A stretch of DNA of 9,593 nucleotides from Bacteroidota bacterium (lineage in GTDB: Bacteria > Bacteroidota > Ignavibacteria > Ignavibacteriales > Ignavibacteriaceae): positions 1-9,593 of the forward strand of contig JAJYCM010000087.1 of the NCBI GenBank assembly GCA_021778375.1, in the 5' to 3' direction. Below are positions 1-7,140 of the stretch, piece by piece. The translations under genes and the position numbers were made by a program. Numbering within the stretch: the stretch's first letter is position 1; each line of letters begins with the position of its first letter. The notes beneath the pieces are model-generated. The model saw only the letters and a list, made by a program, of their open reading frames with translations. It did no database searches and was not told the DNA's origin.

Positions 1-44
1 TTGTAAAAGAGAAAGGAGTTCTACTTAGTAATTAGAGGTGCATA

Positions 45-92
45 TATAAAAATAATGGCTTGGCTAAGAGAAGTTCGAATATCACCAAGCCA
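45..92 (-). terminator. Probable rho-independent terminator of the cytochrome operon
   Basis: On the minus strand, TGGCTTGG (92-85) pairs perfectly with CCAAGCCA (63-56) across a 21-nt loop and is followed directly by TTATTTTTATATA. It starts 27 nt after the stop codon of the NapC/NirT gene, where an operon end is expected. The loop is longer than usual, which lowers confidence. Confidence 0.5.
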
Positions 93-118
93 AACATAGG
101 AGCTAGCTATGTCAAATT

Positions 119-1624
119 TTATTGTGCTTCCTGGCGGGTATGGCAGTCGCTGCAAAGCATTGATTTCCAGGACTTGTCAACATTTACCGGATGGATGTAA
201 TCAACGCCGTTTAACGAAAATTCAGGCTTTTCATTTCCAATTTGCTGCGATAAAATAGTGTGACATGTGGAGCACTTATTTGATATTACTTTTCCATCCG
301 CGCTAACATGCTTTCCGTCATGACACCTAAAACAGCCTGCTGAGTACATGTGCCCGATATTATCAGGAAATTTTCTCCAGCTTACATTCATATAAGGGAA
401 ATAATTTCTTGAGTATATCTTTTGAAGCTGTAATATCGCACTTTCAATTTTATCTTTTTTACTGGAGAAAACTTCCGGATAGTTTGCTTGATAGAAATCT
501 TCAACAAGTGTCTTAATACTATCGAGCGCAATTTCTGTCGTTGTATAGCCTCTATCCAAAACCTCAACTGAGATGCTTTTTATATATGGTAAACTCGGGT
601 CAACCCATCCGGCAGCCATAACATGATTTACAGAGGTTGAAGGAGGATTATAAATATGTGTTGCCCTGTTATGGCAATCAATACAATCCATTGTCCGGTA
701 ATCACCGTTTTTTAATTCTTCCGGGGTAACATGAACACTTGTACTACGATAGATAGTTTCTTTTCCAGTTATCATAGATTTGGCTTTGACCCAAGGAATT
801 ACCTGCCGCTCACGGTCAATAGCAAGATAAGTAATTTGATTTGAAATATTCATGTGCCAGTGAATTCCCGATGTAACGCCCGTTTCCTGGTTGCCGCCGC
901 CAATTTTGATAAGCATTGAAAGAGTCATCTTAGTATTATTTTCGTCAGACAAATAATACGTATTTGTAATTTCTTTTTCGCCATAAAATACTTTTGGCCA
1001 GTGGCATTGTTCACATGTTTCTTTTGCAGGGCGTAAGTTGCTTATCGGAGCTTCAATCGGGCGCGGAAATTTATTAAACAGAACAGAATAAACCTGGTAA
1101 CTCCCTGATATTTTTGATTTCACAAACCAACCCGCGCCAGGACCAATGTGGCATTTTACACATCCCACACGTGAGTGGGGAGAATACTTATAGGCAGTAT
1201 ATTCTGGCTCCATAACTTTGTGGCAAATAGTACCGCAAAATGCATCGGATTCTGTGTACTCATAAGCTTTGAAACTACCGAAAGCCGTAAATGCGATAAG
1301 GATGATTGTTCCTAAAGCAAAAATTAGAAAAGCTCTTTTTTGTTTTACATCATTAAGGTCAATAACAGGTAGAAGTCTATTTCTAATTTTGCCTAATTTT
1401 TCTAAATGGTGTTCTCTAAGTATTCCATAAGCGATAGCTAAGAGTCCAATAATTAAAAAAATAGGTAATATAATAAAAGTTAAAATGCCTGCATAAGGTT
1501 TGTTATTTGAGCTAAAAGCTTCAATGACAGATAGGAATACGATTAGGCCGAAGCTTAACATTGCCAATCCGGCTCCAAAAAGCGTCGTTGGATTATAAAA
1601 TGAAGATGGTAGTTTTCTTTTCAT
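119..1624 (-). CDS. Seven-haem NapC/NirT-family membrane cytochrome c (ImcH-like)
   Basis: Probably an inner-membrane quinol-oxidising cytochrome that passes electrons to periplasmic carriers. The 501-residue protein has three hydrophobic helices (about 15-37, 44-67 and 98-118) followed by a periplasmic domain. Six CXXCH motifs start at residues 155, 204, 314, 431, 451 and 491. A seventh site at 130-135 is the expanded CX3CH form (CGTICH), followed by a Met at 138 and the stretch EPEYTAY, as is typical of NapC/NirT-type first haems. Further His residues (255, 257) may be axial ligands. Seven haems, three N-terminal helices and about 500 residues match the described architecture of Geobacter ImcH better than the short four-haem, one-helix NapC/NrfH proteins; this is a comparison from memory, not an alignment. 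It is the last gene of the cytochrome block, 19 nt after the cytochrome b gene, and is followed by a terminator-like hairpin. There is no clear Shine-Dalgarno sequence. The family is secure; the electron partner is inferred. Confidence 0.93.
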   Translation of the reverse strand: MKRKLPSSFYNPTTLFGAGLAMLSFGLIVFLSVIEAFSSNNKPYAGILTFIILPIFLIIGLLAIAYGILREHHLEKLGKIRNRLLPVIDLNDVKQKRAFLIFALGTIILIAFTAFGSFKAYEYTESDAFCGTICHKVMEPEYTAYKYSPHSRVGCVKCHIGPGAGWFVKSKISGSYQVYSVLFNKFPRPIEAPISNLRPAKETCEQCHWPKVFYGEKEITNTYYLSDENNTKMTLSMLIKIGGGNQETGVTSGIHWHMNISNQITYLAIDRERQVIPWVKAKSMITGKETIYRSTSVHVTPEELKNGDYRTMDCIDCHNRATHIYNPPSTSVNHVMAAGWVDPSLPYIKSISVEVLDRGYTTTEIALDSIKTLVEDFYQANYPEVFSSKKDKIESAILQLQKIYSRNYFPYMNVSWRKFPDNIGHMYSAGCFRCHDGKHVSADGKVISNKCSTCHTILSQQIGNEKPEFSLNGVDYIHPVNVDKSWKSMLCSDCHTRQEAQ

Positions 1625-1643
1625 TTTTTATAAACTCTGCTGA

Positions 1644-2504
1644 TTATTTATAAACAAAAATCATAGCATAAATTATCCAGACAATTATACTTAAGCCCAA
1701 AGACAAAGCAATCCAGCCGAAGATTCTAATTGTTTTTAAAACAATTTCCGGATATGGTTCCACAAGAAAATTCTCAAGCTCGCCTTTTTCAACAAGTTCT
1801 TTATATTCAGCGGGGCGATCAAGTTTAAATTCTTCGAGGGGCATTCTTCCCGAAAAAATGACGATATCCATCGGGAACTTTTCCGGACGCAAGTGAGTAT
1901 TAAAAAAATGGACAGTAAAAATAAAACCAGTAGCTAGGAGAGCTTCATCGCTGTGAATAATGGTAGCAACATTGATAACCCAGCCGGGGAAAACACTTGT
2001 TAAAATTTCAGGGAACCACAGAGTAATACCGGTAAAGCCGATGACAAAGATTCCCCAAAACACGGCGAAGTAATCAAATTTTTCCCAATATGTCCAGCGA
2101 CCGTATTGAGGGCGTTCGCCTTTACCCAAGAACCATTTAATTGAGCCGATAAAATCTTTAAGATCTTTTTTATTGAAAAGCATGCTGTCGTGATTAAATA
2201 GCAACGCTTTCCACGTTTTATATTCTTTCTTTTTTAATTTTGTAAGACCGATAATATGGATTATGAAAATGCTTACCATTACCACAGCAAAGAACCGATG
2301 AATATAACCGGCGGATTCAAAACCACCCAAAAGGTGAGACAGGATAGCAGCCCAGCCGGTATAGGAAAATTTTAATGTCATGCCGGTAAGAGCGAGGCTT
2401 ATAAAACTGACAATCATCAAAATATGCAGAACGCGGTTTAATCTAGTAAACCTTTGGAATTGCATTTTGACTTTCACTTTTGAATTTACGTTATAAGAAT
2501 CCAT
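1644..2504 (-). CDS. Membrane cytochrome b subunit (b561 / FdnI / HydC-like)
   Basis: Likely the haem-b membrane subunit that takes electrons from the quinone pool and delivers them to a cytochrome c. The 286-residue protein has about five hydrophobic helices (near 25-45, 70-90, 142-163, 183-203 and 258-282). Candidate haem ligands lie in or next to helices: His27, His69, His83, His184, His199 and His204. It is clearly related to the C-terminal half of the fused cytochrome at 4543-6762: both have an (R)-[WF]-x-Y-x-EK aromatic segment (here near 136-145) leading into a helix with WG and TG, then IH-x-x-EA-x-LAT, and the acidic motif PAE-x-x-x-L (here near 231). It follows the 19-haem cytochrome gene by 27 nt and precedes the NapC/NirT gene by 19 nt, so it probably partners one or both. 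An internal start at Met14 is possible. Upstream sequence is AT-rich without a Shine-Dalgarno. The exact quinone specificity cannot be read. Confidence 0.9.
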   Translation of the reverse strand: MDSYNVNSKVKVKMQFQRFTRLNRVLHILMIVSFISLALTGMTLKFSYTGWAAILSHLLGGFESAGYIHRFFAVVMVSIFIIHIIGLTKLKKKEYKTWKALLFNHDSMLFNKKDLKDFIGSIKWFLGKGERPQYGRWTYWEKFDYFAVFWGIFVIGFTGITLWFPEILTSVFPGWVINVATIIHSDEALLATGFIFTVHFFNTHLRPEKFPMDIVIFSGRMPLEEFKLDRPAEYKELVEKGELENFLVEPYPEIVLKTIRIFGWIALSLGLSIIVWIIYAMIFVYK

Positions 2505-2531
2505 TTTTTATATCAACAATTTTTTACTGAA

Positions 2532-4532
2532 TTATTCAATTTTTTCATCACTGATTTGGTCATCCTTTTTTTCTTCAGAGTCGGAGTTTTCGGATAAAAT
2601 TTTCTTTAGCTCTTTTCTATATTGAAGAGAGCGGGGAAGCCAAAGCAAAGTATGTATACCAGCGAAAAAGAATGTGCCTACTAAGAGACCAGTCATACTC
2701 CAGAAGGTCCAGAACATAATCGGATATTTAACAGGCTCGTGATGGGTAGCGTGAGTAAAGTAACCAGCAAATTGTCTAGTGGCGCCCTCATGGCATTTTT
2801 TACAAGTTTGAACTTTGTTTTGAAAGCTTAAATGCGATTTTGGGTTTTCGACCGGCAAAATATCATGAGAGCCGTGGCAATCCCAGCATTTAGCAGTTTG
2901 GGAATAACCCAAGCGGGAGACCTGACCATGATAGGTTTCGAAATAAGACGCAGCATATTGTTTATGACAATTGCCGCAGATAGTCATAATTTCTAATCTA
3001 AAGCCGGTAGCATCGGTTCTAGTAATTTGATGAGCGCTATGGCAATCATTACAAACAGGAAGTTTCTTGTTAGTTTTAGTAATATTCGGGGAATGGACAC
3101 TATTTTCAAGTTGTTTTTCAATACCATAATGGCATTTCCCGCAAGTTGCCGGGATATTTTTTCTATTAACACTTGAATTAGGATCGGAGTGGGGAAGTTC
3201 CAGGTGAGCAGTATGGCAATCAGTGCATGTTGCAGTAATTGTTAAACCGCTTTTCATTAAACCTTTACCGTGAATACTTTCAGTATAATTTGCAACAATA
3301 TTATGTTCAGTTCCGTGATATCTAACAGCAGCTTTTTCTCCGGTTCTATGGCAAGTGCCGCAAAGGTTAGGAATATTAGTTGGAAAGGTTGGGGAAGCCG
3401 GATTAACTCTAGCCAACACTTCATGAGAACCATGGCAATCTTCACAAGTCGGGGCATTGGGATCGTTCTTAGCAAAAAGCTGACCGTGGATACTCTTTGA
3501 ATACTGATCTCCCTCATCAGCGTGGCAGATTGAGCAATCAACTTTTGGAGATATACCCGTGCATGGGCGCATTAAAGACGGATTGACAGTATTATGGCAT
3601 TGGCTGCAAGAAATATTTATATGAACAGAATTCTGCAGTTTAGTAACATCAACAAACATTGAACGACCATCGGCAGATTTTAAATTAGTTCTGCCATGAC
3701 AGCTTAAGCAATCCTGATTAGCAACACTTTCTTTATACAGAACATCTTTAATTTTATGCGGCACATGGCAATCGGTGCATACAGGAAGGGTATTAGGAGC
3801 CTGTTCCCAAAGTTTGCCTTTAATAATTTTTCTATGAACCACTTCAATTTCCTGATGGCACTTAGTACAAGTTTTTGAGATATTTTTCCTAGAAATTGTT
3901 GACTGCGGATCTGACGGCGGAAGAATTTTATGAGCAGAATGGCATGATGCACAATTGGCAGCAACAGAAAGACCTTTTTGCAGCAGACCTACTCCGTGAA
4001 TACTTTCCGTATAATTTTCTAAAATATGATTTTGAGGGATATGTCTTTGAATCTGGACTTTAGTACCTTCCCGATGGCATGAACCACAAACAAAGGGAAT
4101 TTTAATCGGAGCGACAGCGGAGTGAATATCATTAACCGGAAGAATTTCATGCGAGCCATGGCAGTTTTGGCAGCGCGGAGCCAGGGGATCGCCTTTGGCA
4201 ACAGCTTTGCCGTGAATACCTTCAGAATATAATGTTTGCACATCATCATGGCAGGGGACGCATTGAGCAGGAGCGACATTAGTTTTGTGCGGAAAATCCG
4301 AACCGACGAGATCAGCATGGCAATCCGTGCATTGATTACCATTATGAACGGAGGCAGCCAGTTTTTTCTCGTCGATATATACAGAAACCGTATGACCATT
4401 TATTTTGCCAGTGATAGTTTTATCGCTATGGCAAGTAAGGCAATCACTGTTAGACTGTGCATATAGATTTAAGCTATTAAACAGCCATACCGGTATAATT
4501 AAAAATAAATAAAAGACTTTGTATAACTTCAT
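2532..4532 (-). CDS. 19-haem periplasmic cytochrome c with a C-terminal membrane anchor
   Basis: A large electron-conducting cytochrome. From the Met at 4532 the protein has 666 residues: a signal peptide (1-25, KLYK then a hydrophobic core, cleavage after Tyr-Ala), 19 CXXCH motifs, and one membrane helix (about 604-632) with a charged, probably cytoplasmic tail. CXXCH motifs start at 31, 68, 91, 121, 149, 194, 222, 252, 275, 309, 333, 363, 391, 436, 464, 494, 519, 549 and 577. Haems 1-8 and 9-16 repeat in almost identical register and 17-19 match haems 3-5, so the protein is a duplicated 8-haem unit plus a partial third. An in-frame Met at 4583 would overlap the upstream gene by 41 nt and put 17 polar residues before the signal peptide; I therefore prefer 4532, which leaves a 10-nt gap. 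It is paralogous to the fused cytochrome upstream, but lacks that protein's cytochrome b domain; the next gene supplies a similar one. The role as electron carrier is secure in kind; partners are inferred. Confidence 0.92.
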   Translation of the reverse strand: MKLYKVFYLFLIIPVWLFNSLNLYAQSNSDCLTCHSDKTITGKINGHTVSVYIDEKKLAASVHNGNQCTDCHADLVGSDFPHKTNVAPAQCVPCHDDVQTLYSEGIHGKAVAKGDPLAPRCQNCHGSHEILPVNDIHSAVAPIKIPFVCGSCHREGTKVQIQRHIPQNHILENYTESIHGVGLLQKGLSVAANCASCHSAHKILPPSDPQSTISRKNISKTCTKCHQEIEVVHRKIIKGKLWEQAPNTLPVCTDCHVPHKIKDVLYKESVANQDCLSCHGRTNLKSADGRSMFVDVTKLQNSVHINISCSQCHNTVNPSLMRPCTGISPKVDCSICHADEGDQYSKSIHGQLFAKNDPNAPTCEDCHGSHEVLARVNPASPTFPTNIPNLCGTCHRTGEKAAVRYHGTEHNIVANYTESIHGKGLMKSGLTITATCTDCHTAHLELPHSDPNSSVNRKNIPATCGKCHYGIEKQLENSVHSPNITKTNKKLPVCNDCHSAHQITRTDATGFRLEIMTICGNCHKQYAASYFETYHGQVSRLGYSQTAKCWDCHGSHDILPVENPKSHLSFQNKVQTCKKCHEGATRQFAGYFTHATHHEPVKYPIMFWTFWSMTGLLVGTFFFAGIHTLLWLPRSLQYRKELKKILSENSDSEEKKDDQISDEKIE

Positions 4533-4542
4533 ATCGGCATTT

Positions 4543-6762
4543 CTATTTGCTGTTATTTTCTTCATCCTCTGATTGCTGAGCATTTAATTTTTCCAATTCA
4601 GCCGGATGTTCGTCTTCCATTTCTTCTTCAGTAAGGTGACCTATAATCCAGGAGAGGTTCATTGGATAGATATCTGGGTTAAATATAACAAAGTAAAAAT
4701 GCCAGACTATTATTGCTAATGTAGCAAGCCACGCTTCATAATAATGGATAGTACGGGCGATATCCCAGCCGAGCAGAGAGAACCATCCGATAAATAGAGT
4801 ATAATAAAACCACATAATCAGACCAGTAGCCGACATGACGATAGTTCCCCATATCAATGCCCAATATTCAGCTTTTTCGACATAGCTAAATCGGTCAAGT
4901 TTAGGTTTTGTTTTAGATAAGCCTAAATTGAATTTTGCAACACCAATAGCGTCGGAAAAGTCCTGTCTTTTAGGAAGAAGATCTTTTACAAGCTGTCTAC
5001 CTCTAGCAGTAAAAAGGATATAATAGAGATGATATAAGCTTACCAAGATCATAATAATAGCTGCAATCCGGTGAAGAATGCCTCTATAAATAAAAGTATT
5101 TTCGCTCAAGCTTCTAATGTGAGAGACCCACCAAGTATTCGGAAACTGCAGCATGAAACCAGTAATAACTAAAACAATAAAGCTTATACTCAGAAGGATG
5201 TGCTGAATTCTTTCGTTTACAGTCATTCTTAGATAAAGTGAGTGACCAGGTTTTTTATGGATAAGCATTCCCATTTGTTTCAGTTTTTTAATTCTTGCTT
5301 TCTTTATAAAATCTAAAATATTGTGCAGAAGCATTGCGCCAATAACCGAGAGGATCATTGCGATATAAATTGCCGCAATCCAATAAAGGATCGGTTCACT
5401 TTTCTTATTGGTTGTAGTGGAATGAATATTACCGCCGGCAAATTTTTCATTAGCGCCGGGATGGCATCTACCGCAGGTTTTTGAAAGGTTACCCTTATAA
5501 ACGCTTGATCTCGGATCAGATGGAGGTAAGACGTTATGAGCAGTATGGCAGCTTGCGCAATTGGCAACGATAGTAGCGCCACCCTGCATAGCCAGACCAT
5601 GATAACTATCTTTAAAGGTGCTCCATCTATTCGGATTCAACCCATACTTTGCAGAAAGTGTTACAGATGAATGGCATTTGGAACAAATTTCCTGAGAAAC
5701 ATTAGCGTATGCCGTAGGTGAGGATGGGTTATTCGGATTTAGAATATTATGTTCTCCATGGCATGTTGTACAGACAGGGGCATCTAAATTTCCTTTTTGA
5801 AGAATCGCAACTCCATGAACACTTTGTTTGTAATCTGATGCAATTGAACTATGACAATGACCGCATGTATTCGGAACATTAAACCTATTAACTGTTGAAG
5901 TTGGATCGCTAGCCGGTTTTACTTTATGAGCCGTATGGCAATTAACACAATTTGCTGCTTTCCCATTTCCGCCGAGCAATGCCTTCCCATGAACGCTTTG
6001 CTCGTATGAATTAATAAACCCGGCTGATGGAGATGTTCTGGATCTTATTTCCTGATTATCCAGGTGGCAGGAAATGCATAATTTCTCTTGAGCTATTTTA
6101 ATTTCCGTACTATCTGTTAAGGTATTTGCAGAAACAATTGGATTCCTGTGGCAGGTATAACAATTAGGTGAGCCTTTTATTCCTTCTCTTAGACCGTTTG
6201 CGTGAGCAGATGTCTCGAATTCTGCTTTCTTGTCTTTATGACAGCTTCCGCATGCGTTAACCATATTTGTAATATAAAATTTTGAGCCGGGAACTTTTGG
6301 CGAAATAATATCATGAGTGCCGTGGCAGCCTTTGCAATTCAAATCGGGCTTATCACTCAAACCGCTTGCTCGCATCATCTGCGGATGGAAAGGGTGTAAT
6401 ACTGCGGCGTCTTTATGACAAGATTTGCAATCTATAGGTTCAATATCTTTTTTATGAGGATCGTTATCGGGATTAAAACCAACATGGCATGAGATACATT
6501 GCAGCTTTTGATGCGCCGAATGTGCTAAAACCTTAGCATCAATAAAAAGTGAAATTACTTTCCCTTTCTTTTTCATTGTCAACGTACTGTCACTATGGCA
6601 AGTGAGGCAATCGTCATTTGTTTGTGCGCTAAGCTTACCAACCGTTAAAAATAAAATTAAGGTCAGAATTAGTAATGACAAAATACTGTTGAAATTTACT
6701 TGTCCATATTTAGTAGATGATTTTTTTTCTTTACTTACTAATTTTGAATTGGAGACCAACAT
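4543..6762 (-). CDS. 13-haem cytochrome c fused to a membrane cytochrome b (CbcL-like)
   Basis: Probably an inner-membrane quinol:cytochrome c electron relay in one polypeptide. The 739-residue protein begins with a long polar leader and a signal-peptide-like core (about 27-46, cleavage near Ser-Ala-Gln). Thirteen CXXCH motifs start at 52, 89, 112, 143, 171, 201, 229, 272, 300, 331, 360, 402 and 430. Then follow five helices (about 455-480, 517-540, 560-585, 632-652 and 673-695) with His480, His521, His564, His578, His673 and His688 as possible b-haem ligands. The C-terminus is acidic. A multihaem c domain followed by a HydC/FdnI-type b domain is the architecture described for Geobacter CbcL, although that protein carries fewer c haems. 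Reading is continuous through the junction, so this is a true fusion, not a frameshift. A weak AGCAGG lies upstream of the start. The gene is 41 nt after a microprotein gene and 10 nt before the 19-haem gene. CbcL-like function is inferred from domain order only. Confidence 0.93.
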   Translation of the reverse strand: MLVSNSKLVSKEKKSSTKYGQVNFNSILSLLILTLILFLTVGKLSAQTNDDCLTCHSDSTLTMKKKGKVISLFIDAKVLAHSAHQKLQCISCHVGFNPDNDPHKKDIEPIDCKSCHKDAAVLHPFHPQMMRASGLSDKPDLNCKGCHGTHDIISPKVPGSKFYITNMVNACGSCHKDKKAEFETSAHANGLREGIKGSPNCYTCHRNPIVSANTLTDSTEIKIAQEKLCISCHLDNQEIRSRTSPSAGFINSYEQSVHGKALLGGNGKAANCVNCHTAHKVKPASDPTSTVNRFNVPNTCGHCHSSIASDYKQSVHGVAILQKGNLDAPVCTTCHGEHNILNPNNPSSPTAYANVSQEICSKCHSSVTLSAKYGLNPNRWSTFKDSYHGLAMQGGATIVANCASCHTAHNVLPPSDPRSSVYKGNLSKTCGRCHPGANEKFAGGNIHSTTTNKKSEPILYWIAAIYIAMILSVIGAMLLHNILDFIKKARIKKLKQMGMLIHKKPGHSLYLRMTVNERIQHILLSISFIVLVITGFMLQFPNTWWVSHIRSLSENTFIYRGILHRIAAIIMILVSLYHLYYILFTARGRQLVKDLLPKRQDFSDAIGVAKFNLGLSKTKPKLDRFSYVEKAEYWALIWGTIVMSATGLIMWFYYTLFIGWFSLLGWDIARTIHYYEAWLATLAIIVWHFYFVIFNPDIYPMNLSWIIGHLTEEEMEDEHPAELEKLNAQQSEDEENNSK

Positions 6763-6803
6763 AATTGCCTGCTTAATTTTTCTGTAATTTATTTCTATTG
6801 TTA

Positions 6804-6878
6804 TTATATAGTGAACGCAAACCCGAACAATGCAACAATCGTTACAACAAAAAGCAAATATAGAATTACGTTTTTCAT
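6804..6878 (-). CDS. 24-residue hydrophobic membrane microprotein, first gene of the cytochrome operon
   Basis: A very short open frame (ATG at 6878, TAA at 6804-6806) encodes MKNVILYLLFVVTIVALFGF followed by AFTI. It is a single hydrophobic helix after Met-Lys-Asn, with no charged residue after Lys2. GAGAGG at 6889-6884 lies 5 nt before the ATG; this is the best Shine-Dalgarno match in front of any gene in this window. The frame ends 41 nt before the fused 13-haem cytochrome b/c gene on the same strand. Such size, topology and position are known for small accessory subunits of membrane respiratory complexes (for example CydX of cytochrome bd), so it may stabilise one of the cytochrome b modules. 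I do not recognise the family, and that role is inference. Chance is the main alternative, since a 24-codon frame alone proves little; the ribosome-binding site and composition argue against it. Confidence 0.6.
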   Translation of the reverse strand: MKNVILYLLFVVTIVALFGFAFTI

Positions 6879-6883
6879 TTTTA

Positions 6884-6889
6884 CCTCTC
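6884..6889 (-). promoter_or_regulatory. Strong Shine-Dalgarno site of the microprotein
   Basis: The minus strand reads GAGAGG with a 5-nt spacer (TAAAA) to the ATG at 6878. The other starts in the window have only weak or no purine-rich sites. This contrast is the main support for the microprotein being translated. Confidence 0.6.
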
Positions 6890-6902
6890 GCTATTACTTA
6901 AT

Positions 6903-6908
6903 ATTATA
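6903..6908 (-). promoter_or_regulatory. Possible -10 element of the cytochrome operon
   Basis: The minus strand carries an exact TATAAT in a very AT-rich stretch, about 25 nt upstream of the microprotein start. No convincing TTGACA-like -35 sits 16-18 bp further upstream. Bacteroidota promoters use TAnnTTTG instead; a nearby ATATTTTG (around 6919-6926) is only a partial match. AT richness makes a chance TATAAT likely, so this is weak. Confidence 0.2.
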
Positions 6909-7035
6909 TTTTATTACAAAATATTTATATGCGTCTGGAAATCGTTTTTCTAAATGTAACCTTGCATAAACAAAGAATATGCCGTAAATGACATCAAAAA
7001 GAATTCATAAGTATTAGAAAATAATTGTTTTATAA

Positions 7036-7077
7036 CCATCAATGAGAATTGAGTTTTATTATCATTCTCATTGATGG
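7036..7077. promoter_or_regulatory. Perfect 14-bp inverted repeat with a Fur-box-like sequence
   Basis: Arms CCATCAATGAGAAT (7036-7049) and ATTCTCATTGATGG (7064-7077) are perfect complements around a 14-nt loop. Within it, 7069-7051 on the minus strand reads GAGAATGATAATAAAACTC. By my count this matches 14 of 19 positions of the classical Fur consensus (tandem GATAAT-type hexamers). It lies about 160 nt upstream of the cytochrome operon and 246 nt past the aminotransferase stop. It could be an operator (Fur/PerR-like) or a processing or termination hairpin for the upstream gene. Neither strand has a good T-run after the stem, so a classical terminator is less likely. Function is inferred only. 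Confidence 0.45.
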
Positions 7078-7140
7078 GAAAAGATTTGCAAAATTGTGGG
7101 AATTCATAACACTTTAGCAGATAGGGATAAGTTTCTTAAA

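Larger units (their letters stand above)
6879..7140. other. Gene-free AT-rich leader upstream of the cytochrome operon
   Basis: Apart from the inverted repeat at 7036-7077, the possible -10 and the Shine-Dalgarno site, I see no coding frame with gene-like composition here, no tRNA fold, and no riboswitch that I recognise. The stretch most likely holds the promoter and 5' leader of the cytochrome operon. Confidence 0.4.

Noticed and set aside
109..250. Plus-strand ATG frame beginning near 109
   Set aside because: It runs antisense to the C-terminus of the seven-haem cytochrome and gives an unremarkable short peptide with no homology that I recognise.
3257..4399. Open frames opposite or out of frame within the 19-haem gene (for example 3257-3541, 3704-3964, 4019-4399 and plus-strand 3270-3500, 4236-4466)
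   Set aside because: They lie wholly inside a gene with 19 in-frame CXXCH motifs, and lack domains, ribosome-binding sites or a plausible context; they result from the repeated codon pattern.
4533..4583. Upstream start of the 19-haem cytochrome at 4583, overlapping the fused cytochrome gene by 41 nt
   Set aside because: The extra 17 residues are polar and precede a complete signal peptide that begins at the Met at 4532; the shorter form also gives a normal 10-nt gap.
5300..5420. Possible frameshift-made fusion between the cytochrome c and b parts of the 739-residue protein
   Set aside because: The frame is continuous with a sensible helix at the join, and the domain order is a known natural architecture.
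2532..6762. Regularly spaced short DNA repeats (ATGGCA/GTGGCA about every 80-130 bases), suggestive of an array
   Set aside because: They are codons for CXXCH haem motifs in reverse complement, not CRISPR or tandem repeats; spacing and flanks vary with the protein.
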